A stretch of 58,983 nt of DNA from CAZKWG01 sp964615375. GTDB lineage: Bacteria > Myxococcota_A > UBA796 > CAZKWG01. Below are positions 32,809 to 42,900 of the stretch, piece by piece. Location: contig CAZTOW010000056.1 of the NCBI GenBank assembly GCA_964615375.1, positions 1 to 58,983 on the forward strand, read 5' to 3'. The notes under the pieces were generated by a model. That model had not been told where the DNA came from and made no database searches. It saw only the letters and a program-made list of their open reading frames with translations. The position numbers and the translations under genes were made by a program. Numbering within the stretch: the first letter of the stretch is position 1; each line of letters opens with the position of its first letter.

Positions 32809-34860
32809 CTACTCCCCCAAAGCCTTGAACAGCGCATCCCGGACGTCCAGGTAGTACACCACGTCCACTTTCGCCGCCATGTCGTCGCTCAGCTCGAAGA
32901 GCTGCCGCCTGCTCGACACAGGCATCAACACCGTCGTAGCCCCCTTCTCCACCGCCAGCTCGACGACATTCACCGCGTTGTAAAGCTGATCGATCGACCC
33001 GCCCAGGTTCACGCCGCCGACCACGACCAGCCCGCCCTTGACGCTCTTCCGAAGCAGCGCGCTGCAGAGGGCCACCAGCGCGGCCACGCCGAGCGAGGCA
33101 CCCGTCCGACTGGCATCGAAGGCGCGGAGCTGGAGCGAGAACTCGTGCTGGCGCGGGTCGCGGTCGCCGACCAGCTCGCGGGCGCGGGCGTAGAGGTTCT
33201 GCTCGGCGAAGCGTACGCTCTCCTGGAAGGGCGCGGGCGGCGGCCGGTTGAGGATCTTGACGCCCGAGCCAGGCCCTTCGGTGACCTCGATGCGGTAGAG
33301 GCCCGAGGGCTCATCCTGGCCGCCGGGCGAGATGGTCCAGACCTGGCCGGGCTCCAGGGGATCGCTTCCGATGCTGTTCTCGCTCTGGAGCTCGGGCGTG
33401 GCGACGAACTTCTCCACGCCCTCGCGGCCGAGCAGGTAGCTGAAGTGGGTGTTCCTGAATTCGGCCGAGCCGATGCGCTTCTGCTGCTCCTTGACGCGGC
33501 GCCGGCACTCCAGCGCGAGGCGGATGGCCCACTCCAGATCCTCGTCGGGGATCACGGCCTCGCTGTCGGGCTGGATGAGCTTGAGCAGACCCGAGACGGT
33601 CTTCTGGACGGCGTTCCGGTCGCGGCCGGAGAGCGCGCCGCCGAACTCGACGCGGCCGATCAGCGTGCCGACGCGGCTCTGGTTGCGAAGCGCGTGCATG
33701 CACTCGGAGAGGAAGTCGCTGACGAGGCCGAAGTGGTCGGTCTTGTGCTTGTCGGCCAGCTTCGGCACGTCCCAGCCGGGCAGGTAGCAGTGGATGCGGT
33801 CCATGAACGCGGTGTCGTTCCGCATCTCCGGCGGGAGCGGCCCCAGCAGGTGTCCGACACGCTGCTGATGGGTCACGTCCACGTCGAAGTTGCCCACCAT
33901 GACCAGGCTGCCGTCCGCGCGAATGCTCTCTTTGCCCCGGCTGAACTCGCCGGACTCCATGTAGCCCTTCATGATGTTGACACCGTCCTTCTGGTCGAAG
34001 GAGATGCCCGACACCTCGTCGAAGCACACCACGTCGTACAGGCAGACCAGGCCGCGCTGCCCGTTGGCGTTGTTCACGAACATCTTGGCGACGGTGGCCT
34101 TGCCGCCCGAGATCAGATGCGCATAGGGCGAGATCTGCTGGAACAGGTGGCTCTTGCCCGTGCCGCGTGGGCCGAGCTCGACGAGGTTGTAGTTGCGCTC
34201 GACGAAGGGCACCATGCGCAGCAGCGCGGCGTCGATCTCCCGCTCCCGCATGGCCTCGGGCTCCAGGCCTACGGATCGCATCAAGAAGCGGCGCCACTCG
34301 GCGGTGGAGAACCGACGTCGGCCAGCCGCGAGCGTCCCGAGCACGTCCCGCTTCGAGAGCTGGATCTCGCGCAGGGAGGCGACCGCGAAGGGGCGGCCGC
34401 TCTTCTCCTGGGCGACCACGGCGTCGTACTGAAGCTCGACCTCGGCGTAGAAGCCGCCGGTCAGCATGCGCTCGTGCTGGCGGACCAGCGCGTCGTCGAT
34501 GCGCACGTCGCGCAGGCGCAAGCTGGGCAGCTCGGCCAGATACGAGTCGGTCTTCTGGTCCAGGCGGGCCGAGACGATGTCGATGATCTTGATCGATCCC
34601 TGCTCTTTGGCCCGGGACTTGAACAGCTCCTCCTCGCCCGCGCGCACGGTCCGGCTCTGGAGCTGTCGGGTGACGATCTGGATGCCCTCGTCGATCTCGG
34701 CCTCGTCCGTGCTCGAACAGTAGCGGCCAAGCAGAAACTCCACGACGTAGGTGGGCACCGGGTACTGGCGGGCGAAGGTGCGGACCAGGTCCTTGCGGAC
34801 GACGAAGCCCTCGAAGGTGCTCGCGGCGAGGCGGTCGAGGTCGTCGAGCGGCTGACTCAT
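32809..34860 (-). CDS. brxL: BrxL, Lon-like AAA+ protein of BREX
   Basis: 683 residues from ATG 34860, overlapping the pglZ stop (ATGA). An N-terminal domain precedes an AAA+ ATPase with Walker A G-P-R-G-T-G-K-S-H at about 230 and V-C-F-D-E-V. The C terminus is a Lon-protease-like fold (R-T-G-A-S-L-G-V-A-A-L-V-A-L, then G-G-S-I-D-Q-L-Y-N-A). BrxL is the last gene of type 1 BREX and forms a DNA-binding ring needed for phage restriction. Last gene of this operon too. Confidence 0.92.
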   Translation of the reverse strand: MSQPLDDLDRLAASTFEGFVVRKDLVRTFARQYPVPTYVVEFLLGRYCSSTDEAEIDEGIQIVTRQLQSRTVRAGEEELFKSRAKEQGSIKIIDIVSARLDQKTDSYLAELPSLRLRDVRIDDALVRQHERMLTGGFYAEVELQYDAVVAQEKSGRPFAVASLREIQLSKRDVLGTLAAGRRRFSTAEWRRFLMRSVGLEPEAMREREIDAALLRMVPFVERNYNLVELGPRGTGKSHLFQQISPYAHLISGGKATVAKMFVNNANGQRGLVCLYDVVCFDEVSGISFDQKDGVNIMKGYMESGEFSRGKESIRADGSLVMVGNFDVDVTHQQRVGHLLGPLPPEMRNDTAFMDRIHCYLPGWDVPKLADKHKTDHFGLVSDFLSECMHALRNQSRVGTLIGRVEFGGALSGRDRNAVQKTVSGLLKLIQPDSEAVIPDEDLEWAIRLALECRRRVKEQQKRIGSAEFRNTHFSYLLGREGVEKFVATPELQSENSIGSDPLEPGQVWTISPGGQDEPSGLYRIEVTEGPGSGVKILNRPPPAPFQESVRFAEQNLYARARELVGDRDPRQHEFSLQLRAFDASRTGASLGVAALVALCSALLRKSVKGGLVVVGGVNLGGSIDQLYNAVNVVELAVEKGATTVLMPVSSRRQLFELSDDMAAKVDVVYYLDVRDALFKALGE

Positions 34861-37163
34861 GCGTCGCCTCCGATGGTCGTGGGGCGCTTGTCGAGGACGG
34901 AGCCATCTGGGGCGAGGAGCACGGCGAATGCGGCGGTGCCTTCCTTGCTGTCGTCGGGCACGGCCACTGAGATGTTGCCATCGTCGCCGAAGGTCCGGGG
35001 CGCTGTAAGCACGCTGCTCGCGGCGTCCGCGACCTTGGCACGCAGGTCGAGGCGCAGGCCCGCGCAGGTGGTCTGGACCGTCGCCTTGCACCGCAGACCG
35101 ACCCACCGCAGCTCCCCCAGCTTGCCCTCCACCGCGGGTCGGTCAAGGCTCACCGTGAGGACAGGCGTGTAGCACTCCTGCAAGGTGAGCCCGCCATGGG
35201 CGTACTCGCGCGAGTTGGCCGTCTGGATGGAGAAGGCGTCCACTCCCGGCGGGAAGGCTACGGAGACGCTCGGATCCCAGGCCCAGGGCAGCGAGGGCAG
35301 ATCCACCTGGCTCGACCCCTTGGCGAGCGCGCACCGCTGCCAGCGGGCCTCCGTGAGCCAGCCGGGGAGACTCGTCGTCGGCAGTCCGCCTGGCACCAGC
35401 AGCCATCCATGGTCGGTCGTCACGCGGATCCGCTTCCACCCTGCGGCCAGCAGCTCGGCGATGCGTTGCTCCAGCTCGCGAAGCTGGTCTTCGACGTGCC
35501 GTGCTGTCTTGCAGCCGTGCTTGTGGCCGTATTTGTCGATGTCGCCGAACTCGGTCCAGGCCCTGCCCGAGGGATCACCCGTCTCGTTGCCGCTGAGCAC
35601 GGCCACGCCGGCCGTGGCCATGAGCTGTTGGAAGGCGGCGCTGTCGAGGACCTTTCCGGTCGCCTTGACGCTCGGAGCGAAGCTGCTCGCGCCCGTGCCG
35701 CCGCTGAGCTGGTGGCGGATCGGGGACACGTCGGGCTTCGATGTGCCGGTGACCGGGGGGAAGGCCACCCAGCGCCCGTCCTGTGTCACGCGGCGTCCGG
35801 CGGCGACGAGGCGGCTCGCTAGCGTGGTTCCGACATCCCAGCGAAGCCCGTCCGCGAACAGCAGGCAGGTCCCATCCTCGATGGGCACGGCCGCAGATTG
35901 AGGATAGCCCTCGACTTTGATGACCTCGGATAGACGGTCAGCGGCCCGCTGGAGCCATGGCAGATACAGTGCGCGCACCACGGCGTGGATCGCCGCCCCG
36001 TCGGCGTGATCGACCATCGAGAGCGCGGCCAGCGCGGAGGCGTCGGCCTTGTGCCCAGTCTCACTGTACCACCGGGCCAGCGCGTCGCGTGTACCGCCCC
36101 CCACGGAGGCATCGGTGGCGTCGGCGAGGGCGACGAGGTGCTGCAGCACGCTCGCCATGCGGGTCTTGCCGAGCTTCGCCCATACCCAGCTCCTGCGCGG
36201 CCCGTGCTCGGTCTCCAGCGCGCGCAGGCGGTCGCGGACGGCGGGTTCGGGCAGGGCGCCCAGCGCAACCAGGGCGGCGCGCAGGGCCTGCTCCTGCTTG
36301 TCGTTGTGGCTCGGGTAGGCGCTCCTGTCGCCGAACAGCATCTGCGGGGGGTTGACCTTCTCCAGCACCGAATAGACACCGGCGAAATTTGCCTCCGAGG
36401 CCGCCTCGGCGTACCGCTTCCAGACCTTCGCCCACCCGCCGTTGCGCTGGAGGAGCCGCTCTGCGACGACAAGCGCACCGTCCCGGTCCAGGTCCACGTC
36501 GAGGCGCTGCTGGACGAAGTCGCGGAAGACAGCCCACTCATCTGGGGTGCAGCGTGTCTTTACGCCTGTGGGGTCTTCGAGCCAGTCGAGCAGATCACCA
36601 TCTGGGTCGTCGGTGAGCAGCGCGACGAGGTGCTCGGCTTCGATCCGCGACGGTCGCTTCAGCTCCGCGACGGGCGCGGCAAGCACACGGACGATCAGCC
36701 GCTCCAACGCACTCACGGTGGCCTGGTCCTCGGCGATCAACAGGCCGAGCCCGTCCTTCTTGCTCGACAGGAAGGCCAGCGGCGTCCAGTCCTTGCCGTT
36801 CTGCTGGGTCCACCAGGTGCCCCGGAACTGGAGCTCCGCCAAGGGCCGGTACGCCTCGGGGAAGTCCTCCAGCGAGCGGAACTGAAGGCGGCGCACGCCG
36901 GGCAGGTAGAGCACGGGCGTGGGGTCGCCGTCCTTGTGCTGACCCAGCCGCCACTTCACCCAGGCCGCAGGCCCCTGGCGCGCGGCCGGGTCGTAGGGGC
37001 CGAGCGTCCAGAGTTGTGGCATCCGGGCGCGCAGGGCGGTGAGCGCGGGCTCCCACTTCCGGTCACCGTCGGTCCAGAGCACGGCGACCGGGCCGTGCTC
37101 GGTCGCGTGGTTGTGCGCGGTAGCCGCCGTGATGCGGGCCGTGAGGGCGTCGAGGACTGTCAT
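34857..37163 (-). CDS. pglZ: PglZ, alkaline-phosphatase-superfamily BREX protein
   Basis: 768 residues from ATG 37163 (ATGA overlap with the HNH gene). The PglZ core shows L-L-F-A-D-G-L-R-W-D at about 435, a T-T-D-H-G-W near 582 and Y-A-H-G-G near 654, the metal-site pattern of the family. PglZ is the hallmark of BREX and Pgl systems and works with BrxB and PglX. Length is normal for type 1. Confidence 0.93.
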   Translation of the reverse strand: MTVLDALTARITAATAHNHATEHGPVAVLWTDGDRKWEPALTALRARMPQLWTLGPYDPAARQGPAAWVKWRLGQHKDGDPTPVLYLPGVRRLQFRSLEDFPEAYRPLAELQFRGTWWTQQNGKDWTPLAFLSSKKDGLGLLIAEDQATVSALERLIVRVLAAPVAELKRPSRIEAEHLVALLTDDPDGDLLDWLEDPTGVKTRCTPDEWAVFRDFVQQRLDVDLDRDGALVVAERLLQRNGGWAKVWKRYAEAASEANFAGVYSVLEKVNPPQMLFGDRSAYPSHNDKQEQALRAALVALGALPEPAVRDRLRALETEHGPRRSWVWAKLGKTRMASVLQHLVALADATDASVGGGTRDALARWYSETGHKADASALAALSMVDHADGAAIHAVVRALYLPWLQRAADRLSEVIKVEGYPQSAAVPIEDGTCLLFADGLRWDVGTTLASRLVAAGRRVTQDGRWVAFPPVTGTSKPDVSPIRHQLSGGTGASSFAPSVKATGKVLDSAAFQQLMATAGVAVLSGNETGDPSGRAWTEFGDIDKYGHKHGCKTARHVEDQLRELEQRIAELLAAGWKRIRVTTDHGWLLVPGGLPTTSLPGWLTEARWQRCALAKGSSQVDLPSLPWAWDPSVSVAFPPGVDAFSIQTANSREYAHGGLTLQECYTPVLTVSLDRPAVEGKLGELRWVGLRCKATVQTTCAGLRLDLRAKVADAASSVLTAPRTFGDDGNISVAVPDDSKEGTAAFAVLLAPDGSVLDKRPTTIGGDA

Positions 37164-37798
37164 AGGGTGCCTGCCTGGTGGCGAGCGAAGTCGGCAGGAT
37201 GGAGGAAATGCGGGTTTTTCCGAAGGGCACGCGCAATCAGCGGCGCCCACTCTTCTAGCTGCGTGAAGGAGATCCCCGGGTTCCCATTCGCATCGAGGGT
37301 TCGATATCCCTTCCAGAACCCACGCCGCTTCTTCAAGACTCCACGACTCTTGCCAAGCCAGCGCAATGCAGCAGTCACTTTGGTGACTTCCGAAAGCGGG
37401 ACGGAACTGGTTGCGACAAGCTCCAGCGATGGAAGTAGCAAGTCAAACCAATTGTCATCCACTTCAAAGGGATCAGGAATGGGCGTCGTCTTTCGAGAGA
37501 TGTTGAACCAATGGTCGGCATAGCGGAAGTTCGACCACTCATAGGCCATCCTGAGCTGCTTCGTGACCTTCAGGTGTGCCCATGGTGTGAAGTGATCGGC
37601 GTCCCCGTTGGGTGTCCACATGACAGTGTACCCGCACAACTCATGAAACCCCGCCGCGAGCTTGTCGGCATACTTCAACCAGTATTTTCGGGGCGACCCC
37701 TTCGTCTGGTTCGCAGGAACCTTTAACCACTTGACGCCAGCCTTGAGCACATGTGTCTGCCACCCGCGTGGCCTGGGTACCTTCGCGAACCGCATCAT
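37160..37798 (-). CDS. HNH-type nuclease-like protein, partner of the ABC ATPase
   Basis: 212 residues. An HNH-like core: D-H69-F-T-P-W, W-S-N90-F-R-Y-A-D-H96-W-F-N99-I-S-R-K. The Cys pairs found in many HNH proteins are missing. It overlaps the ATPase gene upstream (ATGA) and pglZ downstream (ATGA). An ABC-type ATPase followed by an HNH nuclease is the composition of Septu (PtuA-PtuB); similarity of the layout, not proven homology, is the basis. More AT-rich than the flanking brx genes. Confidence 0.65.
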   Translation of the reverse strand: MMRFAKVPRPRGWQTHVLKAGVKWLKVPANQTKGSPRKYWLKYADKLAAGFHELCGYTVMWTPNGDADHFTPWAHLKVTKQLRMAYEWSNFRYADHWFNISRKTTPIPDPFEVDDNWFDLLLPSLELVATSSVPLSEVTKVTAALRWLGKSRGVLKKRRGFWKGYRTLDANGNPGISFTQLEEWAPLIARALRKNPHFLHPADFARHQAGTL

Positions 37799-39306
37799 CG
37801 ACGTACCCGACGTTCGGTCTGCTCACTCCAGGTGCGGACCCACTGGGCCCAGAACTCGTCGTGACCGGGTAAGGTATACTTGAGCGCAGCATGAATCCGA
37901 TCGACGAGGGGAAGTCCACGGCCGACGTCCTCGACAAGTGAGGCGAACTCCTCCATGTCGGGCGGCCAAGGACGCTCGCTGCGAGATGGAAGCTCTGCTA
38001 GCCGGACATCCAGCTCTCTGAGCTTGCCTTCCGCCTCGGGCAATCGACTGGCCATGAAATCCATTGCGGCATCGATGGCCAACTCGGACTCACGAGAGCG
38101 TCCGCCAACGCTCTTGAAGACCTGAGATGAAAGCCAGTTTGAGATGTCACCCTCCTTGATGAAGGGCAATTCGTTGGAGCGGACGATGCTACCGTCCCGT
38201 TCCATCACGAAGAGATCGTCGATTTCCTCGTCGAACACGCTCTCCAAGGAGGCCAGCACCATCGGCGAATGGGTCGCGCTGAACACCTGGATGGCCGCGT
38301 TCGGCGCGAGCGTGCTGACCGCCTTGAGCACTGCGGGGAGATAGGTCCGCTGCCAGCCCGGGTGAAGGTGCAGCTCTGGCTCGTCGATGAGCAGCACGAC
38401 GTCCTGGGTCGGCTTGCGGCGACTCTCCTTGGCGACCCTGGTGTGCTCCGTCCAGGCCCACACCAGCAGGTAGGCGAGCCCCAACGCGCGCATCATGCCG
38501 GCCGACGCCAGCGTGACCGGCACGACACCGTACTCGGTCACCAAGGTAGGGATGTCTCGCCGATCTCGGAGGTGAACTCTCGTAGGTGTCTGCCCAGGTT
38601 GAAGCAGCTCGTCTCTGGGCGAGAGCATGTGGAGGACACGTCGGAGCGCCTCGAATTCCGGCGACTTTGCGCGCTGCTGCCAGGTCACCCAGTCACGGAT
38701 CAACCCTTCGATGACCGTGCGCTCGCCACCCGCGACCGCAGCGTCGGGTACCTTCTGTCCGTCCCATAGATCCTGGCGCGTGAGCAGGATCGCCGCGTCG
38801 CCGAAGGACTCCACTCCGCCATTGGCGTAGTAGCTGTCCCAGACCGCGAAGCTCCCATCGATGCGCGCGTAGACGACCAGGGTCGCGGGGCGTACCTCCG
38901 ACTCATCGTGCCTTGCCGGCGTCGGGACCTGACCCACGACACGTTCCCCGGGGCGCCACAGCGGGCGGATCCACTCCTGGCTCTCCCATCGGTACTCGCC
39001 TCGCGTCTCGATCTCGGCCAGGGCTCCTGGAACTCCCTCGCGTTTGGCCAGAGTCGCGTGGATCCGAGGGTTCAAGTCAGGTGGGCCGGGCGGCTCCTGG
39101 TCCAGCCCAGTCCAGTCGGGCTCCGGGGGGCGCCACGGAAACGCCTTCTCCCCCGCCCACGTCGTCGTCAGGACCCACCAGATCACGTCGAGCACGAAGG
39201 TCTTGCCGAGCCCGTTGTCGCCGGTGAGCACGTTCAGGCGTGGCGCAAACTCGAAGTCCAGCTCGCGCGCAGGCCCCACATCTCGGAGTTGCAGGTTGCG
39301 GATCAT
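37795..39306 (-). CDS. ABC/SMC-type ATPase (PtuA/OLD-like) inside the BREX operon
   Basis: 503 residues. It begins M-I-R-N-L-Q-L-R-D-V-G-P with Walker A G-D-N-G-L-G-K-T at 29-36, a long middle insert and Walker B V-V-L-L-I-D-E-P-E-L-H-L-H-P near 305, then F-S-A-T-H-S-P-M-V (switch His). These are features of AAA_21-type ATPases used in Septu, OLD and retron systems. No TOPRIM domain is visible after the ATPase, which argues against OLD. Coupled to a PDDEXK gene upstream and an HNH gene downstream. Confidence 0.82.
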   Translation of the reverse strand: MIRNLQLRDVGPARELDFEFAPRLNVLTGDNGLGKTFVLDVIWWVLTTTWAGEKAFPWRPPEPDWTGLDQEPPGPPDLNPRIHATLAKREGVPGALAEIETRGEYRWESQEWIRPLWRPGERVVGQVPTPARHDESEVRPATLVVYARIDGSFAVWDSYYANGGVESFGDAAILLTRQDLWDGQKVPDAAVAGGERTVIEGLIRDWVTWQQRAKSPEFEALRRVLHMLSPRDELLQPGQTPTRVHLRDRRDIPTLVTEYGVVPVTLASAGMMRALGLAYLLVWAWTEHTRVAKESRRKPTQDVVLLIDEPELHLHPGWQRTYLPAVLKAVSTLAPNAAIQVFSATHSPMVLASLESVFDEEIDDLFVMERDGSIVRSNELPFIKEGDISNWLSSQVFKSVGGRSRESELAIDAAMDFMASRLPEAEGKLRELDVRLAELPSRSERPWPPDMEEFASLVEDVGRGLPLVDRIHAALKYTLPGHDEFWAQWVRTWSEQTERRVRR

Positions 39307-39971
39307 TGCGGTCCTATCCCTACGAGCATCGTGTGCCCGACATAGGTGACGTCGCCCCAGCCTTCCAGATCGTGCTCCCAGCGCGGGAACAGGTGGACGA
39401 TGAAGCCGCGCTCGAAGTGGGTCCTAAGCAGCTCGCCCAGGTCCAGCGAGGCGTGCCGCTTCAGGTGGGCGCGATGTCGCGGGTGCTCGACGTCGGCGAC
39501 CGTCAAGGCGGCGAAGCTCAGCCCGACGGCCTCGTCGCTCTCCTCGACCACGCGCGCGGCGTCATTGCGCGAGCCGTCCATGAGCTTGACCAGGGTGCGC
39601 ATGTCCGTCGGATCGACGCGGACCTCGCCCTGCTTGGCCTCGACGCTGTAGGTCACCTCACCAACGCGCGCCCACAGGTCCGCGCGGCCAGCGTATCGGG
39701 TGCGACGGTCGTGCGCGCCCTTCTTCCGCACGGTGTACTCCTCCATCGCGCACCCCCCGCTGGCCCAGGCGGCAGCGGCGAAGAAGCCGATGCTGGGGCG
39801 CTCCTCCCAGGTCCATCCCTGTTGATTGACGAGGTCGTGGTACCTGCGATGGTGCTGCCGCCAGTGCTCGAAGACTTGGAGCCAGCCCTCATAGCGGGCC
39901 GGCATCCGGCTCTGCGGGCCGGTGTAGAGAACCGTCAGCTCGCCGCCGCGCTCCGTGTGCAGCTCGGTCAC
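39303..39971 (-). CDS. PDDEXK-nuclease-like protein
   Basis: 222 residues from GTG 39971, overlapping the pglX stop (GTGA). The core is G-R-A-D-L-W-A...Y-S-V-E-A-K-Q, which fits the D-(x)n-E-x-K active site of restriction-like nucleases. First gene of a three-gene insert (nuclease, ATPase, HNH) between pglX and pglZ. Substrate unknown. Confidence 0.6.
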   Translation of the reverse strand: MTELHTERGGELTVLYTGPQSRMPARYEGWLQVFEHWRQHHRRYHDLVNQQGWTWEERPSIGFFAAAAWASGGCAMEEYTVRKKGAHDRRTRYAGRADLWARVGEVTYSVEAKQGEVRVDPTDMRTLVKLMDGSRNDAARVVEESDEAVGLSFAALTVADVEHPRHRAHLKRHASLDLGELLRTHFERGFIVHLFPRWEHDLEGWGDVTYVGHTMLVGIGPQ

Positions 39972-42900
39972 GTCTCACCTCGCGCCGCCCGCTTCTCGGC
40001 GAGCGTCAGGTGTTTGGCGTTGTCGCGGACTTCGCCCCAGGGGGCGCCGGGCGGGTTCTTGCCGTCATCCACGCCCCACTTGATGTTCTGCGGCTTCCAG
40101 CGGAGCACGCCGGCCCCCTTGGCGCCAACGTCGCCGACGGTGAGGAAGGGCCGGAGGTTCAGCCGCACGCCGTCGTCGAGGTCGGGGTGCCAGCCGATGG
40201 GCTGCTGCTCGATGGGCTTCCAGCGGACGAAGATGTCCAGCGGGGCCTCACCTTCGAGGATGGCGGCGAGGCGCTGCTGGAGCGCCTTTGCCTTGGCGAG
40301 CTTGTCTCTGGCCCCGCTCTTGCCGGCCCTGGCCTCGATCTCAACCGTGCGCATCCAGTCGCCCAGGTAGGTGTAGGTGAGCGACTTCAGGCCCTCGTGG
40401 TCGAGGCGGTGGTAGTTCACCAGCGCCGAGAAGCCCTCGCGGTGGCCGTCCCAGATGTGCCAGATGAACGGCCGGTGGTGGAACAGCTCGCAGTGCTGCT
40501 TGAAGAAGGCGTCGCGCAGCCACTCCTCCAGAGTGCCGGCGTGGCCGACGGCGGCGAGCAGGTCGGTGAGGGTCTGCGGGTGCCAGTCTGCGCCCCAGGC
40601 CGCCGCGAGCAGGTCAGCCAGGCGGTCGGCCGCCGGGCGCTCGCCGCGCAAGGCGGGGAGGCAGACGATGCCGTCTTTGTCCGCGAGAGCGTCGAGGGCG
40701 TCGGGCTGCTGGTCGGGCCAGCGGTAGCCGAGGAGGCGGGCGATGCCGACCTGGAGGGGATCTTCTGCATGACGAGGGTGGCCAGTGAACACCCATTGTG
40801 TCGGACGCTGGCTTGACCTACCTGGCAGTCCTGCAGGAAAAATGCGTGCAGCCTCCCTTCGCCAGAATTCAATATCAAAGTTGATCTTCACGAGTGAGCT
40901 GTTCGTGGGCTTTGCCGACTGATCGATCACCTTGACCGCCTGCACATACTCGGCAGAGCTACAGAATGCCAAAATGGCAGGTAGGTCGGCATCTTGCTTG
41001 GGGATTATTGCTGACATATTGCTGTCGAATGGTCCACCCAAATAGAGCGCCGTTGGCAGGTTCGACATTTGACTTAGGGCCACGCCTAATTTACCCCACG
41101 CTGAAACCCCCTGCCGGCGCGCCAGTCGTTTTCCATCTTCTATCCACCAGATTGCGTACTCCAGCCCTCCGTAGAACACAGCATTCGATACGGTACTCTG
41201 GTAGCGTCTCCACTTATGGTCTAGGGCGGGAATTTCCCAGAAGCGACGTCGGTACATGCCGTCATCGCCAGTCTTGATGCCCTGGTAGGAGAAGGCGTAC
41301 TGCGAGAGCAACTGCTCCTGCTGGAATGGCGCAAGAATGATGCGGTGATCTGGGTGTCGATACTGTTTCTGCTGTGGGAGTCTAAGTACAGGTTCACTTC
41401 GCAGTAGGGCTGGCTTTTCGGCAGTGGTGCGATGGTCCTTTAGATCGATCACTGCAAAGTGACGCTGGTCTGCTGGCTGTGATCTTGTTGTACTAAGGAG
41501 CATCGTTCGAATCGCCCACCAGTTCATGTCGCAGAATGCCGCAGGTCCAAGTGCCGAAATGAGTCCAACGCTGGTCGTCCGCAACAGACTCGCCCTGAAG
41601 TCCTTATAGGCGTCGAGAAATAGACTGTTCTGGGGCGCAACGACCGCAATGGTGCTACCTCTCGATGACATCTCGATGCAACGCTCGATCATCGTGGTCG
41701 CAAGGTCGTGCCGCGCCCTAGCGTGATGCAGATCGCAGTACCTGCGAAGACTATCTTCCTGCTTTTGTCGGGCTAAATATGGCACATTCGTGCATACCAG
41801 CGTGAAGTCTGAGCTCAGGATGGTGGCTGCCGAAGCTACCCCGTTCGCGGCCACCCGGAACTCGCGATCGTCGGCCTCGTCTGCCACTACAGACGCATCC
41901 AGCGCTCTCGCGAGCATCGGAGCAATCTCCTCGAACCGCGCCACCTGAATCGGGTTCGGTGCTTCCTTCTTGGGATCAATCAAACTCCCCAACACCGGCG
42001 CATCCTTGAACAGCTCCCACATGCGCCCCATGCCCGCTCTCAGCCTCGCGTTCTCACCCCCCAGCCGCTCCCACTCCTCCTTCTTCGCCGAGATCGCCAG
42101 CCCCGAGCACGCCACGTTCATCGGCGCGAGCGGCCGGTACCCGCCGGCGCCCGGGAAGGTCCACGCCGCCAACGCCAGCGCAAAGGCCGCGATCTGCACG
42201 CACCGCGCGTCGATCTCCAACCCGAAGAGGTTGTCGCGCAGCACGGCGTCGCAGGCCTCCCGCGCGGTCAGCCCCTCCTCGGCGATGCGAAAGGCCACCA
42301 GGATCTCGAAAGCGGCGACGAGGAAGTGCCCAGACCCGCAGCAAGGGTCGAGCACCTTCAGCTCGCGGGCCAGGCGTGGCCAGCCCTCGAACACACCCGC
42401 TGCGGGCGCGCCATCGTCGAGGAAGCGCAGGTAGGGCATCTCGACGGGCAGCGCGCGGCCCGCGCCCACCCACCACGCGCCCAGCGTGTTGTGCAGGAGG
42501 AACTGCACCATGTAGGGCTCGGTGAACAGCTGCGTGACGGCCGGCAGCTCGTCCGCGCCGATCTTGACCTCGGAGTCGTTGATCCGCCTCTTCTTCCGCG
42601 CCTGCCAGAACTGGTAGCACCACCCCAGGCTGTCGCTCGCGCGGAACAGCTCCGTGGGCAGGCTGTCGAGCAGCGCCTCCAGCTTCTTGACGTCGTCGAT
42701 GGCGAAGCGCACCGCGAGCAGCGGATCGTCGGGGCGGAAGATCTGCGGGAGCATCCGGCTGGCGTAGCGACCGGCCAGCTCCCAGCCGTCCATGGCACCC
42801 TCCGTGGCGGCAAGCTCGGCACACTCCTCCAAGGTGACCGCGACCTTCAACTCCGGGTGGATGAGCAGCTCGTTCTCCGCCAGGAAGCGCGAAAACAGCA

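Noticed and set aside
32788..35172. A 794-codon open frame on the plus strand antisense to brxL
   Set aside because: It is a shadow of brxL in GC-rich DNA: Leu/Ala/Arg-rich, no domain, while the minus-strand frame has full BrxL motifs.
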